Made by a program: the position numbers and the translations under genes
Shown: positions 13,180 to 24,300 of the stretch, one piece after another
Layout of the letters: each line of letters opens with the position of its first letter
Position numbering within the stretch: position 1 is the first letter of the stretch
The notes under the pieces: generated by a model
What the model was told of the DNA's origin: nothing
The model's database searches: none
What the model saw: only the letters and a program-made list of their open reading frames with translations
NCBI GenBank assembly: GCA_030761205.1
Contig: JAULJL010000035.1
Span: 12,418,001 to 12,482,000, forward strand
Direction of reading: 5' to 3'
Length of the DNA stretch: 64,000 bases
Source of the DNA: Fremontodendron californicum
Lineage: Eukaryota > Streptophyta > Magnoliopsida > Malvales > Malvaceae

Positions 13180-13800
13180 TCATGCCATGCCATCTAGATT
13201 ATGCCATGTCATTCATGTGCCATGCCATTCATTCATATGCCATGTCATTCATTCATATGACATACCATTCATTCACATTCCTTGTCAAGCATGCCATTCA
13301 TTCATATGCCATGCCATTCATTCACATGGCATGTCATTTATTCATATGCCATGCCATCTAGATTATGCCATGTCATTCATTCATATGCCATGTCAAGCAT
13401 GCCATGTCATTCAATCATATGCCATGCCATTCATTCACGTGCCATGTCAAGCATGCCATGTCATTCATTCATATGCCATGCCATTCATTCACATGCCATG
13501 TCATTCATATGCCTTGTCATTCATTCACATGCCATCTAGATTATGCCATGTCACCCATATACCATGCCATTCATTCACATGCCATGTCATTTAGGTTATG
13601 CCATATCATTCACATGCCATGTCATTCATTTATATGCCATGTCATTTGGATTTCGCCATGTCAAAGCATGTCATATCATTCATTCCTATGCCATGTCATT
13701 CATTCATGTGTCATATCATTTAGAGCATGCTAATTAGTCATTCATTTCCTTATGCCTTGTCATTTAGATTTTTGCCATGTCAAGCATGCCATGTCATTAT
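13180..13800 (+). repeat. CATGCCATGTCATTCATTC minisatellite in LTR B
   Basis: A dense array of short units made of ATGCCATGTCA and TTCATTCATATGCC, roughly 20-26 bp each with variable order. It gives open frames in several phases rich in His, Ser, Met and Cys; these are repeat by-products, not proteins. Related CATG-rich words occur in the other LTRs but not as such a regular array. Confidence 0.85.
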
Positions 13801-14598
13801 TTCTTTTACCATGTCATAATAAAATGTTGGCCATGCCATGATAAATATGAATGTTTATTTAATTTTTATCTTAGTAATATTTTTGCATATTCATGGTCAT
13901 TTTCTATGATTTTTTAGAATACATGAAAAGCAAATAAAATTTTAAAATAAATTAATATTATTCCTGAGTTAAAATAATTCATGAAATCTCTGCCAACTCT
14001 ACTATCATTAACAATGGAATATCTTTTTCAAAAAAGGAGGATGATTCGGATAATTTCAAAATCAAGGAAAAATTTCATGTTTTACCGAGTTTGTCAGAAA
14101 ATATGGGAAATTTTTATGTTAATAAATTCCGGATCATTTTCAAAATAAAATATGAATTTTTTTAGGGAATTATTTTCAAACACCAAATTTAAAACCAACT
14201 TTTTATCGAGACTCGAGATAACACATGACTAATAAGGTACCGTTTTGTACGGGCGTTGTGGGGGTGCTAATTCTTCCTGCACGTAACCGACTCTTGAACC
14301 TGCACTTGTTTTCTTTGGTTCAAAGCGCAGACTTCAAAATTGGTTTTAAAAAAAAAGTTATAATTAATTTAAAAATGTTTTATAAAAACTAGTTTCAATA
14401 GGTAGCCGATCACACCTATCCAAAAAAGATTGGTGGCGACTCCATTTCTTTTTTGAGGTCGTTTTCATATCCTCAACCTTTAATTTAGAGGAATTCAGTT
14501 ATCTTTCCTCTATTTTTCCAATGTCATTCTTAACGAAGGCTGGATTGGGGGCAAGATTTTTTTTTTTTGGATACTTTTTTCTAAGAGGCTGCAACAGC

Positions 14599-14618
14599 TT
14601 GGTGAGTCCGCTAGGGAC
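14599..14618 (+). promoter_or_regulatory. Primer-binding site of element B (degenerate)
   Basis: Two bases after the LTR the sequence reads TTGGTGAGTCCGCTAGGGAC, four differences from the site in A and C. Decay of this site fits B being the oldest plus-strand element here. Confidence 0.6.
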
Positions 14619-15447
14619 ACTTCGAGAGTCAGGCTTAGAATTAGTCATGTGTTATCGAAAGTCTTGGTTTTATCGGTTTTGGTTGGTGTTTACTTCTAAT
14701 TCCCACTTTCTAATAAGGAAATTTTTAAAAATAACCAAATATTTTAAAATATGTTCATTCTCATGTGCATGCATATTTTTACTGTTCTCTGGTTATTTAG
14801 CCTTATATGTCATTATTATTCTTTGTTTAACTAATGTTTTACATTGTTCAATTTTGTCTTTATTAAATTACTCAGGTATTAATATGAAGGGGTATAGAAT
14901 AGGTGGTAAAAGGTTTGTTTGTTCCTCCTCACACACTATACTTGCATTTGCATAACATGAGCCCACTATGTAGGTTTCGTCCTTTAGGTGGAAGTAAAGT
15001 AACTACGCTCTCGTGAGGTGATAACCTGCATATGGGCTAGCGAGACACTTCCGGAGTAGTAGACTACCTACGCTTTCGTGAGGTGATAACCTCCGTATAG
15101 GCCTAGGAAATACACTCTAACAAATTGAACCCGCTTTTATTGGGGTGCCTTACTAGCCTTCACCGGTGACAATGAGGAGCAATTTGGAGCGTTCTTAGAA
15201 CCTAATGCAACCTCATATAGTAAACCTAGGCGAAGCCATGCCAAATTTTCATTAGAGGTACCGAAGCTAGGAACACTCGGAGGAATCTTTCTTACCTTTA
15301 GCTATTTATTTCAATATCGCATTGATTTGATTACTATACCCTTGTACTGACTCGTTCCCTTTTGTTTTGTTTTGTTTTCATCGCATGCATCATGATCATT
15401 TAGGAGTGTTTTCTTTAAGCCGAATTCCAATCATACGAGTTTTCATT
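14619..15447 (+). other. Element B, 5' leader
   Basis: This is non-coding. It holds the block with GTAGAATAGGTGGT, CACACACTATACTTGC and the paired TACGC(T/C)(C/T)TCGTGAGG segments that recur in the leaders of A, C and D. It lacks the long CATG-rich tandem units present there. Confidence 0.6.
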
Positions 15448-17587
15448 ATGGTCATGGAACACCGAGATCTTGCACCAGTGTTAGTTACTTCCAAGACATA
15501 ACGAGAGGTTAGAATAGAGTCAGAGAAGAATTAGGTTGATAAGGGAGACTGCTTTGCTAGAGACTTTGTGTCTGTTCTTCCCGAGTTGGCTCATTTAGAT
15601 TTGAGTCAGAATGATTTGACAGAATTAGAAGAAATTTGGGAACGATGGCGAGTAGCAAAGAAAAATGAGTTCACTAAGAAGTATGGCAACATAGAATTAC
15701 TTCTCTAGATCCAGATAGATGAGCAGTTGATTAAGGCAGTGGTACAGTTTTGGGATCCCTCTTACCGGTGCTTCACATTCAATCAGGAGGATATGACACC
15801 CACTATTGAGGAATACTCAACCTTACTCCATATTGAGTCATCCAGCCCTGATAAGATCTATTGCAAGTAGCAAAAGGCAGTTAGTTTCCAGAAGAAGCTA
15901 TCCGAGTTATTGGGTATGGAGATTCCGATCGATTCCTCAAGTATTAAGAAGAAGGGTTTGAGTGTTTGTTTCCCGTGGGTATTCTTGCGAGATATATCAT
16001 GAGCAACCCAGGGAGTGATCGTGTGGAGGATATATTTGCCTTGGCGATATTTTCAAAAATATTAGGGCTTATTGAGATGGCCATAGTGGATTTATTTGAG
16101 TATCTGGGCAAACAAATTGATCCTTCCCCTGCTATCCTTACCGAGACGTTTAGGTCACTCAATTTCTGTCGAAGAAAAGGTGAGGGACTTTTCAAGGGAT
16201 ATGCAAAGCTTCTGCATGTTTGGATCTGAAGTCATTTTTTGGGAAATGATATGGAAAAACTTTGTCCCTACATAAAAACTTTCATTCCCTTTAAAGAATT
16301 CTACAAGAAAGAGTGGCCGAGAAAAGGAGATAAGAAATAATGGATCACGGCTCTTCGTCACTTAGCCTGAGAAGACGTTACTTGGAGAGCTCCATGGATG
16401 CCGATGGGATCCATTTTGTATAGTTGTGGAGACAAACCATGGGTTCCATTAATGAGAATTTGGGGAGCTATCAGCTATGCACCACTCCGGGTACGAAGAC
16501 AGTACGGGTCTTAGCAGTTCATCCCGATGACTCATGAGCTCACGTTGGTAGATTTTTCATATAATGGGCCCGGATACATGAAGGAAACACGTGAGCTCAT
16601 CAAGGCATGGAGAAAGTTGCACCGATCAGAATTAGGTAGATATACCGGTAACGCTACTCCTGGATACTTGGTTTGGAGAGCCAAGAGGATCCACAACATG
16701 GTACTCCCTGCCAAAGATGCCTCTGTTTATCTGGTAATCCTTCAGCCAGAGCCAACAATACCATCAGAGGTTGAGCTTGTTAGGCAAGAATTAGAAAAGG
16801 ACAAAGGGAAATTAAAGCGAGAATGTGATAAGCTTCAAGAGGAAGTCAAGAATTTGAAGACCAAACTTGAGATCCAAGAGGTCAAGACACGAAAAGTGGC
16901 TAGAGAGAGACACAGCACAATTTGATATAAAGGACTTGCATCAAGAGAACAAGAAGCTAAGGGCCAAGGGAAAATTTACTAGAACTAGCAGGCCTCTGGG
17001 TGCACATAAGAAAGAGATAGAAAACCTTCAGAAAGAATTGGATTTCTGGAAGGGTAAGGCTAAGGAAAGCCAAGAAAAGGAGTCCAGGTTTTCTCATGAG
17101 CGGCAGAAGTGGGTAGATGCACATTTATTAATCTCAGCCAAGTTGGAAAGGTGTCTACAAGAGAATGAGTTGTTGAAAGCCAGATTGGGAAATGAGAGGG
17201 AAAAGACATCCATGCTACGCAAGGATAATGAGATGCTCCATGCGACCATTCAGGCCTTAGAGCATCAGCTGCAAGTCCAGAGGACATCACTGCCATCATT
17301 CGAGAATACAGAGAGAGAAAGATCGAGTGGTGCTAAGCAAATGATTAAGCCATGGATGCCAGTATGAGGTGGAAGCCAGAAACCTTGGGGAGGCAATAGT
17401 ATATAGACCACCTGACTAGGCAGATCCGAAAGGCTATGGTTAAGGCCAGGGAGATATTGGAGAAAGTGAAGACTTTGAGGTATGATGTCAACCCGATAAG
17501 GGAGCATGGACACGCCTGTTGAACTTCTTAGAGGAGGCTCAAGACCAGTATGAGCAGATCAGATATTTCTATGTAACTCGAGAGTGA
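15448..17587 (+). pseudogene. Element B ORF1, DUF7745-like protein with C-terminal coiled coil (broken)
   Basis: An extra ORF between leader and gag, as in Ogre elements. From the ATG at 15,448 the frames give, in order: HRDLAPV; an N-terminal region with ELEEIWERW and VVQFWDPSYRCFTF; FALAIFSKILGLIEMAI and AILTETFRSLNFCRRKGEG; WRAPWMP, WGAISYAPL, QFIPMTHELTLVDFSY; then a lysine/glutamate-rich coiled coil (about 16,760-17,330). These words match the plant DUF7745 / 'plant mobile domain' proteins I recall from retrotransposon ORFs; the role of that family is not known to me. The frame is broken by in-frame stops (for example 15,499, 15,706, 15,868) and frameshifts, and ends at TGA 17,587. The identification is by motif memory. 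Confidence 0.65.
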
Positions 17588-17876
17588 GATGATTTGTAAA
17601 AAGTTTTTATGAATTAATGAAAAACTTTTGCATTGGAATTTGATCTTAAAGCAAATACCATTATTTGCATCATTTCATAGAAACATTCATTCATTTATTC
17701 AATGATTCATAGATTCATTTATTCATCCTTGCACACATTTAATAATAAAAAAGGAATAATGTGTCGTTAAATTCTAATTCATGGTATTTACACTAAGGTC
17801 TAAAAATTGGCATCCACCGAAACTCCTAGAGAGAAGCACTCCGCATCAGTATAATACTCGACCGCAAGTCAGGATT
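17588..17876 (+). other. Spacer between ORF1 and gag of element B
   Basis: AT-rich spacer containing ATTCATTCATTTATTCAATG-type simple runs; no coding or RNA signal seen. Confidence 0.5.
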
Positions 17877-19730
17877 ATGGAAAATGAATAGTTTGCTCGG
17901 ATAGAGAGAATGGAAAGAGCACAGGATGTGTTAAGGGAATAGTTGGCCAAATCTCAAGCCGAATCGAGAGATCAGATGCATAAGCTGATGGAACTGGTGT
18001 CTGCCGTAGTTAAGGGAAAGGGACACACGAAAAATTCAGCCCTAGGATTAGAATCAAGAAATCAAAGGGGCAAAATGGGTTAGCAAGAAGTCGTACTGAC
18101 AAATGGACAATCCTCGCAGAATACAAAAACTCTACCACCGGCAGTTGCAATTTCATTCGTGTATGTTCAACCTCTAACAAGGGCACAAAAACAAATGCCA
18201 ATTGGGGTGAATCTTGGGGCGATCCCAGCAAATCCTATCGAGGTCCTAGATCTAGATGATCTTGCCGAGTAAGAAAAGATGAAAATGACAGAATTAAAAA
18301 AGGCTAAAATTGCTTAATCACAAAAGAAGTATCAGCTATTAGAGGAAAGGCTGCGGGCCGTGGAAGGGGCTGACTTGTTTGGAAGCCTCAATTCTAAAGA
18401 AATAAGTTTAGTCTCCGGTTTAGTGATCCCACCCAAGTTCAAAATGTCAGATTTGAGAAGTACATCGGGACCACCAATCCTTCCGCTCATTTGACAATGT
18501 ATTGCCGAAAGATAACCGAACATGATAGCAATGAGAAATTACTTATCCACTGTTTCCAAGACAGCCTTACTGGGTCTGTAACTCGATGGTACAATTAGCT
18601 CACATGAAGCAAGATCCACTCCAGGATGGACTTGGATAGGGCCTGTCTAGAACACTACAAGCACGTGTCGGACATGGTACTTGATAGACTATCCCTACAA
18701 AACATGGAAAAGAAAGCTACTGAAAGCTTCAAACGGTATACGTAGAAATAGAGAGACATGGCTACCCAAGTGTAGCTGCCTTTGACCAATAAAGAAACTA
18801 CGGTTCTCTTTATCAATACTCTGAAGGCGCTATACTATGAGAAGTTAGTGGGAAATGCCACTAAGAATTTCATACATATGGTCATATCCGGAGAGATGAT
18901 TGAAATCGCTATCAAGAGCGAAAAGATGGAAAGTGGGGAACAAGTCACCCACAAGAAAACAACTCCTGCTAAAAAAAAAGAAGGGGAGGCTCATGCAGTC
19001 AGTTCCAATAACCACCCTTTCACATCTTTAGCACCCTATACACCTTAAACTAACCTACAATCCATACTATTCGGCTATAAAAAGCCTCACTCAAAACCTT
19101 TTTCCCTATATAGCCATACCACAACAACCATATCCGACTGGCATATCTCCTCAAATAGCCATTCCATCAAACACTATACCCAACACCTAAAACATCACTC
19201 GAAATGACCAAAGGCCTGTGAGGAACACCCAAAATCCTCAATATTACCCCATCCCTACTACTTACAATGAGTTATACCTAAAGCTTTTACAGGGGCAACT
19301 CGTTGCATCTTTCTATTTCCAACTTTAAAACCTCCTTATCCCAAGTGGTATGATTCCAACGCTCATTGCGCATATCACGCAGGGATTCCAGGACACTCAA
19401 TCGAGTACTGCACTACTTTCAAGCGCAAGGTCCAGAGCCTTATTGATACGAGAATTTCGAAATTCGGATCAAAAAATGGGTCGAATGTCGCGAGTAACCC
19501 GTTGCCTAATGACACGGAGGCCAAGGTTAACGCGATAATATAGGAGAGGTCAAAAAGGTGAAAAGGGATGTCAGGTAGGTAAAAACGCCAATGATCAGAG
19601 TCTGGGTGGAGATGTCAAGGCAGGCTTGATTCAGCCGAAATCAAATGTGAGCAAAATTACCAGCCAGTCAGAGGATTTTTTCCAATATCATGAGTGTAAG
19701 GGGCATGCCATTTAGGACTACGAAGAGTAC
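17877..19730 (+). pseudogene. Element B gag (broken)
   Basis: It aligns with the gag genes of D (53,634) and C (29,237): an N-terminal coiled coil (ARIERMERAQ, QAESRDQMHKLMEL), the capsid-like core (KYQLLEERL, GLVIPPKF, KLLIHCFQDSL, NMEKKATESF) and a C-terminal finger module (PPYPKWYDSNAHCAYHAG ... GHSIEYC, a C-x2-H-x5-H-x4-C pattern, about 19,340-19,440). The protein would be the virus-like-particle structural protein. It is interrupted by many TAG/TAA stops, several at codons that are Gln or Trp in sister copies (17,886, 17,940, 18,315, 18,596, 18,736, 18,775), plus frameshifts near 18,450 and 19,050. Confidence 0.75.
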
Positions 19731-21322
19731 TTGGCAAAGGTTCAAAAGATGATGGACATGGGTAAGGCCCAGTTTTTTGAAAAGATAAAGAAGCCTGAAA
19801 TCAGTATGAATGAAACCAGTTATAGGGTGGATAGACCTTTAATAATATATTATGATGAGCCAAAGGTAAAGGCTATTCCAGTAGTCGTGGGACCTGCTCC
19901 AAAATTGATCATAGAATTGCCTTCACCTTTTCCTTACAAAGGTGACAAGATGATTCCATGGATCTATGAATGCAGTATGGCAATACTGGGATCCTCGAAC
20001 CATCAGACAGTCGCTATGGATGTAACTGGAGTAGGTCACCTAACCCAAAGTGGTAAATGCTATGCCTCGGGAACGGTTGAGCATAATCAAATAAGAAAGA
20101 CAGAAGGACCTGATAAAGGGAAAATGATAGTAGAACCAGACCCTATAGAGAGAGAACGATATGTGGAAATGAAGAAGGATTCATCCCCAGTTAATAAAGT
20201 AAAAGAGCCAGTAAATGAGAAGGAAGCTTGCAAGTTCCTAAAGTTCATCAAACACAGTGAATACAGTGTAGTAGAACAATTGCACCGCCAACCACGCGAG
20301 GATTTCAGTTTTTTCACTACTGTTAAACTCGGAGCCACACCGAAACGCGCTACTGAGAATTTTGAACCAGGCTTATATAGCTAAAAACATATCGGTGGAG
20401 AAGTTAGACCGGTTGGTGGAAAGCATTACAACAGATGATTATATCTCTTTTAGTTATGATGAGATACCGCCAAATGGAATAGGGTCTACTAAGGCTCTTT
20501 ATATAACCACTACTTGTAAGGGGCACATTCTACCGCGAGTACTCATCGACAATGGATCTTCTTTGAATGTAATGCCATTAGCAACCTTGTCGAAACTACC
20601 AATTGATATGATCTACATGCTGCCGAGTCATACCGTTGTCAGAGCCTTTGATGGCACTTGCCGGGATATAATGGGAAGCACTGAAATCCCACTTCAGATA
20701 GGCCCCTATACCTATAAGGTTAAGTTCCAAGTGACGGGTATCACCCTATCGTGCAATTCTTTTGCTGGGGAGGACATGGATTCACTCTGCCAGGGCTGTG
20801 CCATCATCTATCCATCAAAAGCTAAAATTTGTGATAGAAGGACGCCTGGTCAGTGTGTTAGGAGAAGAATACATTATAGATTCTACATCCATCGATTCCC
20901 CTTATATAGAAGCGAATGAGGATGTCGTAGAGTGCTCGTTCAGGTCATTGGAATTTGTCAATGCTGTGGTCATCACCGAGGGATATAAAATTCCAGAGCC
21001 GAGGTTATCCCAAAGTACCAATTTAGGGATAAAAATGACAGTTGGAAAAGGCTGCCGCGTAAGAAAAGGACTAGGAAAATATCTCAAAGGAATGGCAAGA
21101 GCGATAGAAGTGGCTGAAAAGAAAGACCGATTCAGTCTTGGGTACCTCCCTAAAAGCTCATGAGAGAAGAAGACAAGTTGAAAAGAACAGAAAAAAGAAG
21201 ATGGCCCGACTTTCAGCTGTGGATATGGAATGGGAGCCCATTACTTTCCCTCAAATCCTTCACATTTTTCGCTCAGCAGGTTTCGAGTTTGGTGGAAAGA
21301 AATTCGAGGATATGATGGTCAT
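19731..21322 (+). pseudogene. Element B protease region with G-patch (frameshifted, cut by element C)
   Basis: The first part (19,731-20,320) is linker, with LPSPFPYKGDKMIPWIY and KFIKHSEYSVVEQL. A frameshift at a T run near 20,310 leads into the aspartic protease: VLIDNGSSLNVMP (active-site Asp at 20,548-20,550) and VVRAFDGTCRDIMG. A second frameshift near 20,760 leads to RTWIHSARAVPSSIHQKLKF and a glycine-rich G-patch-like KGLGKYLKG (about 21,065-21,090). The frame then runs to the insertion point of C at 21,322 and resumes in phase after 41,332. The protease motif itself looks intact; the frameshifts disable it. Confidence 0.75.
21318..21322. repeat. Target-site duplication of element C, left copy (GTCAT)
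   Basis: GTCAT lies directly before the LTR start of C and is repeated directly after the end of its 3' LTR (41,328-41,332). A 5-bp duplication is the usual length for Ty3/Gypsy integration. Confidence 0.9.
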
Positions 21323-24300
21323 TGTAGACACTTAATTTTGTTCGGACCCCTAAATCAGGTAAAATTCTTTCCTTATGATGATTCAAAATGCAGGAAAGCT
21401 CTTCTCATCCTGCAGGTGAAACTCTGAGACTTAGTTTAAGAAATCAAGCATGAAAAGTCAACTTGAAAAAAGTCAATCTCAAAAAAGTCAACTCTAAAAA
21501 GTCAACCAATGAAAAGTCAACCCTCATTCAAAATCAAGATCCAAAGTTTAATTGAACAATGGTGAAAGAATTTTGATAATCCAAGGTCTGCATTGAGAGA
21601 TATGGAGTCCGGAAGATGGGTTACGGAGATTCAATGAAAAAAACCCTAGTTCGATAAAATTAGGGAAAAGTGCTTAAACGATCAAATTGATCGAAATTGG
21701 ATGTTCTGAATGGAAGATAAGCAATGACTACGAGTAATGGAGAGGCCATTTGGAAGCCAAACCGAAAGAAGAGTCAATTTGGAAGAAAACCAAAAATTAG
21801 TGTTTTTGGTAGATTTTGGCGAAATTGGGGAAATTTTCAAAAATGGCCCAATTCAATAAAATTAAAGCCCCTAATTGATGAGGAGTGAGTAAACAAGGAT
21901 AGCCCAAGGCTCGGTTTGAAGTAATTCCGAGAAAATAGCCAATTGGAGGAAAAACGGAAAAATGAGTAAATTCTCGATATTGGAAAAAGGAAAAATCGAA
22001 TCGGAGGGGAGGGGAGGGGAATTTGATCGTAAAAATTGGGCATTTTTGGACCAACTCCAATTCAATATATAACAAAGGCATAGAAAAAGAAAATTTGGAA
22101 ATCGGACTTGTTTTGAGTAAAATCGAGGCTTCGGAGGTAAAAAGGGCAAATTTGGAAAATTCAGGAAAAATAGCAAATGAGCTCAAAAAATTACCAAAAC
22201 TTCCAGATCTCAATCTTATGTCATTTGGAAGCGATTGGCGAAGAAAAATCCAAATTCGGAGCTTGTTTGCAAAATGACAAATTTCAGGCCTAATAAGTTG
22301 GAATTCGAAAAGAAAAATCCGAAAAAATAGCAAATGAGCTCAAAAAAATTATAAAAACTTTCAGATCTCAATTTTAAAATATTTGGAAGAGATTGGTGAA
22401 GAAAAATCGAAAATATGAGCTCGTTTGAAATGTGGTAAAAGTTCGAGTGCACTAAGGGGCAATATTTGAAGATAAATCCCAAAAAATAGCAAATGGGCTT
22501 GGAAAATTATGAAAACTTCCAGAAATCAATTTTATATTATTTAGGAAGTATTGAAAAAAAACATTGGATTTGGAGTTCGTTTGCTATTTAATTAAGTTCA
22601 GGGGCTAAAAGGGTAATTTTATCGAACAAACCGAATAGGGCCTTTCTTGCATTTTAAAACATAGAGAGTGGGCTGGAATGTGAAGGGCCATTCGGCCAAG
22701 CCCAAGGGAAGGATGAATTTTTCTGAGTTCTTGTATCCAAAGGCCAAAATTGGATAGTAAGGTAGTTATTTTTTTGATCAAGCCTTTGTAATTATGGCAC
22801 ATGGTCCAATGCATGAAGAGGAAGGATGTCAACATTATGGTTACATATTTTTGAACAGCTGTATTTGTTAGGGGCTGATCAGTTAATCTAAGGGTGTTAA
22901 TTTCACATTTTAAGCATCTTGGATTAGTGGCCTTTGGATCAAATTGGCTAGGAAAAAAAATGACAACATCCTACACCAAAGGATACCCTTCGGCTACCAT
23001 AAGGGGGGAGAGTTTTTCAATTTGCTGGGGGGTCTTTTGGCTGATTACTATTCATTTTTTGGAGCAAATAGCTAAGTGTTGAAAAGCAAAGAAAGTTTAT
23101 AAGAGAAGAAAGGCTTGAAAAATACCTTTTGAAGTTAGCCTAAAGGATCCTAACTCTTGCATTTTCTTTCATTTTCCATGCTTAATTTGCTGATTTTCTT
23201 TGAGAATTTATGATTTCTTGTTGTTTTTGGTTGTGAAATAAATGTTTTACAACATCCTCTTAAAGCTCCTATCTTATGTTTTCTTCAACAAAAAAAAAAT
23301 CATAGAAAAAAAAAATTCCCACCATTTTTTGAGTTGGTCGAATACTACCCTTGGAGTGCATGGTTTGTGTTTGATTTATTTTCCATGTTGGTTGTGATAT
23401 TCTAGCTTGTTTTGATGTTCTAGCTTTTTAAAATAATCAAGATATAGAGCTTGTTTTTAACCTTCTACACTTACTTACTATTATTTTGCTGATTTTATCA
23501 TTTATTTTTATGTCTACTTACTTTTTTTGCTATTTTTAATTTTCTATTTTCACCATGTTAAGTTGTTCATGCTTTGTGTTATTTCCATACTATGTGTTTG
23601 TGTATTTGCCTAGCTACATCTTTGCCTTAGCATCATGTTTGTTTGGTCTAACATGTTTCCTTTTAAGTCTTGTATATACTATGCCATGTGTTTGTGTTAT
23701 TGCCATGCTAGAATTTCACATGTCCACCAAGTGTCCATTCGGTTACCCTTATGTTTTTTGCCTTGTGTGTGCATTTTCATCTTGTTTAGTTAATGCTATG
23801 ATATTGTGTATTTGATTTACTATGCCATGTGTTTGTGTTATTGCCTTACTAGGATTTCATCATATGATTAGATGACCATTCGGCTAGCATGTTTTTTATT
23901 GTCTTGTGTTTGTATTTCTATCTTGATTATGTGACTACCATGTTTTCATTCATACCTTACGTCTTTGTGCCATGTGATTGTGTTTTTGGTTGTGCCATGT
24001 TCATGCATTAGTATTAGGCTCATTTGGTCATTATATGTTCATGTTACTTTCATGCATTTTCATGCTCATATTAGGTCGTAGGTCAATTTTGCATTGCCAT
24101 GCATTTTCATGACACTTTAGGTATTAGGTCATCTTTGTATTGCCATGCATATTCCCATGCATATTAGGTCTTAGATCATATTGGTGTTGCCATGCATTTT
24201 CATGTCTCATTAGGTCTAGGTCACATGTGCGTTGCCATGCATTTCATGCATATTAGGTCTAGGTTGCATCTATTGCCATGCACAAGTTCATGTTAGGCAT

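Larger units (their letters stand above)
9352..14596 (+). repeat. Element B, 5' LTR (5,245 bp)
   Basis: It starts TGTAGACACC and ends CTGCAACA (others GGTTGCGACA). It contains a TTGAC-core cluster (9,478-9,555), five 158-bp sub-repeats (10,170-10,920), a purine tract (about 11,600-11,645), a CATGCC minisatellite (13,180-13,800) and the conserved block at 14,238-14,300. The short frames in it are not genes. Confidence 0.8.

Noticed and set aside
13176..13737. Several overlapping His/Ser/Met/Cys-rich open frames
   Set aside because: They are translations of the CATGCC minisatellite in all phases, with no start context or conservation.
23555..23815. Hydrophobic Cys-rich frame, repeated at 38,691-38,882
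   Set aside because: Present in both LTRs of C with different frame lengths; T-rich LTR DNA, no conservation as protein.
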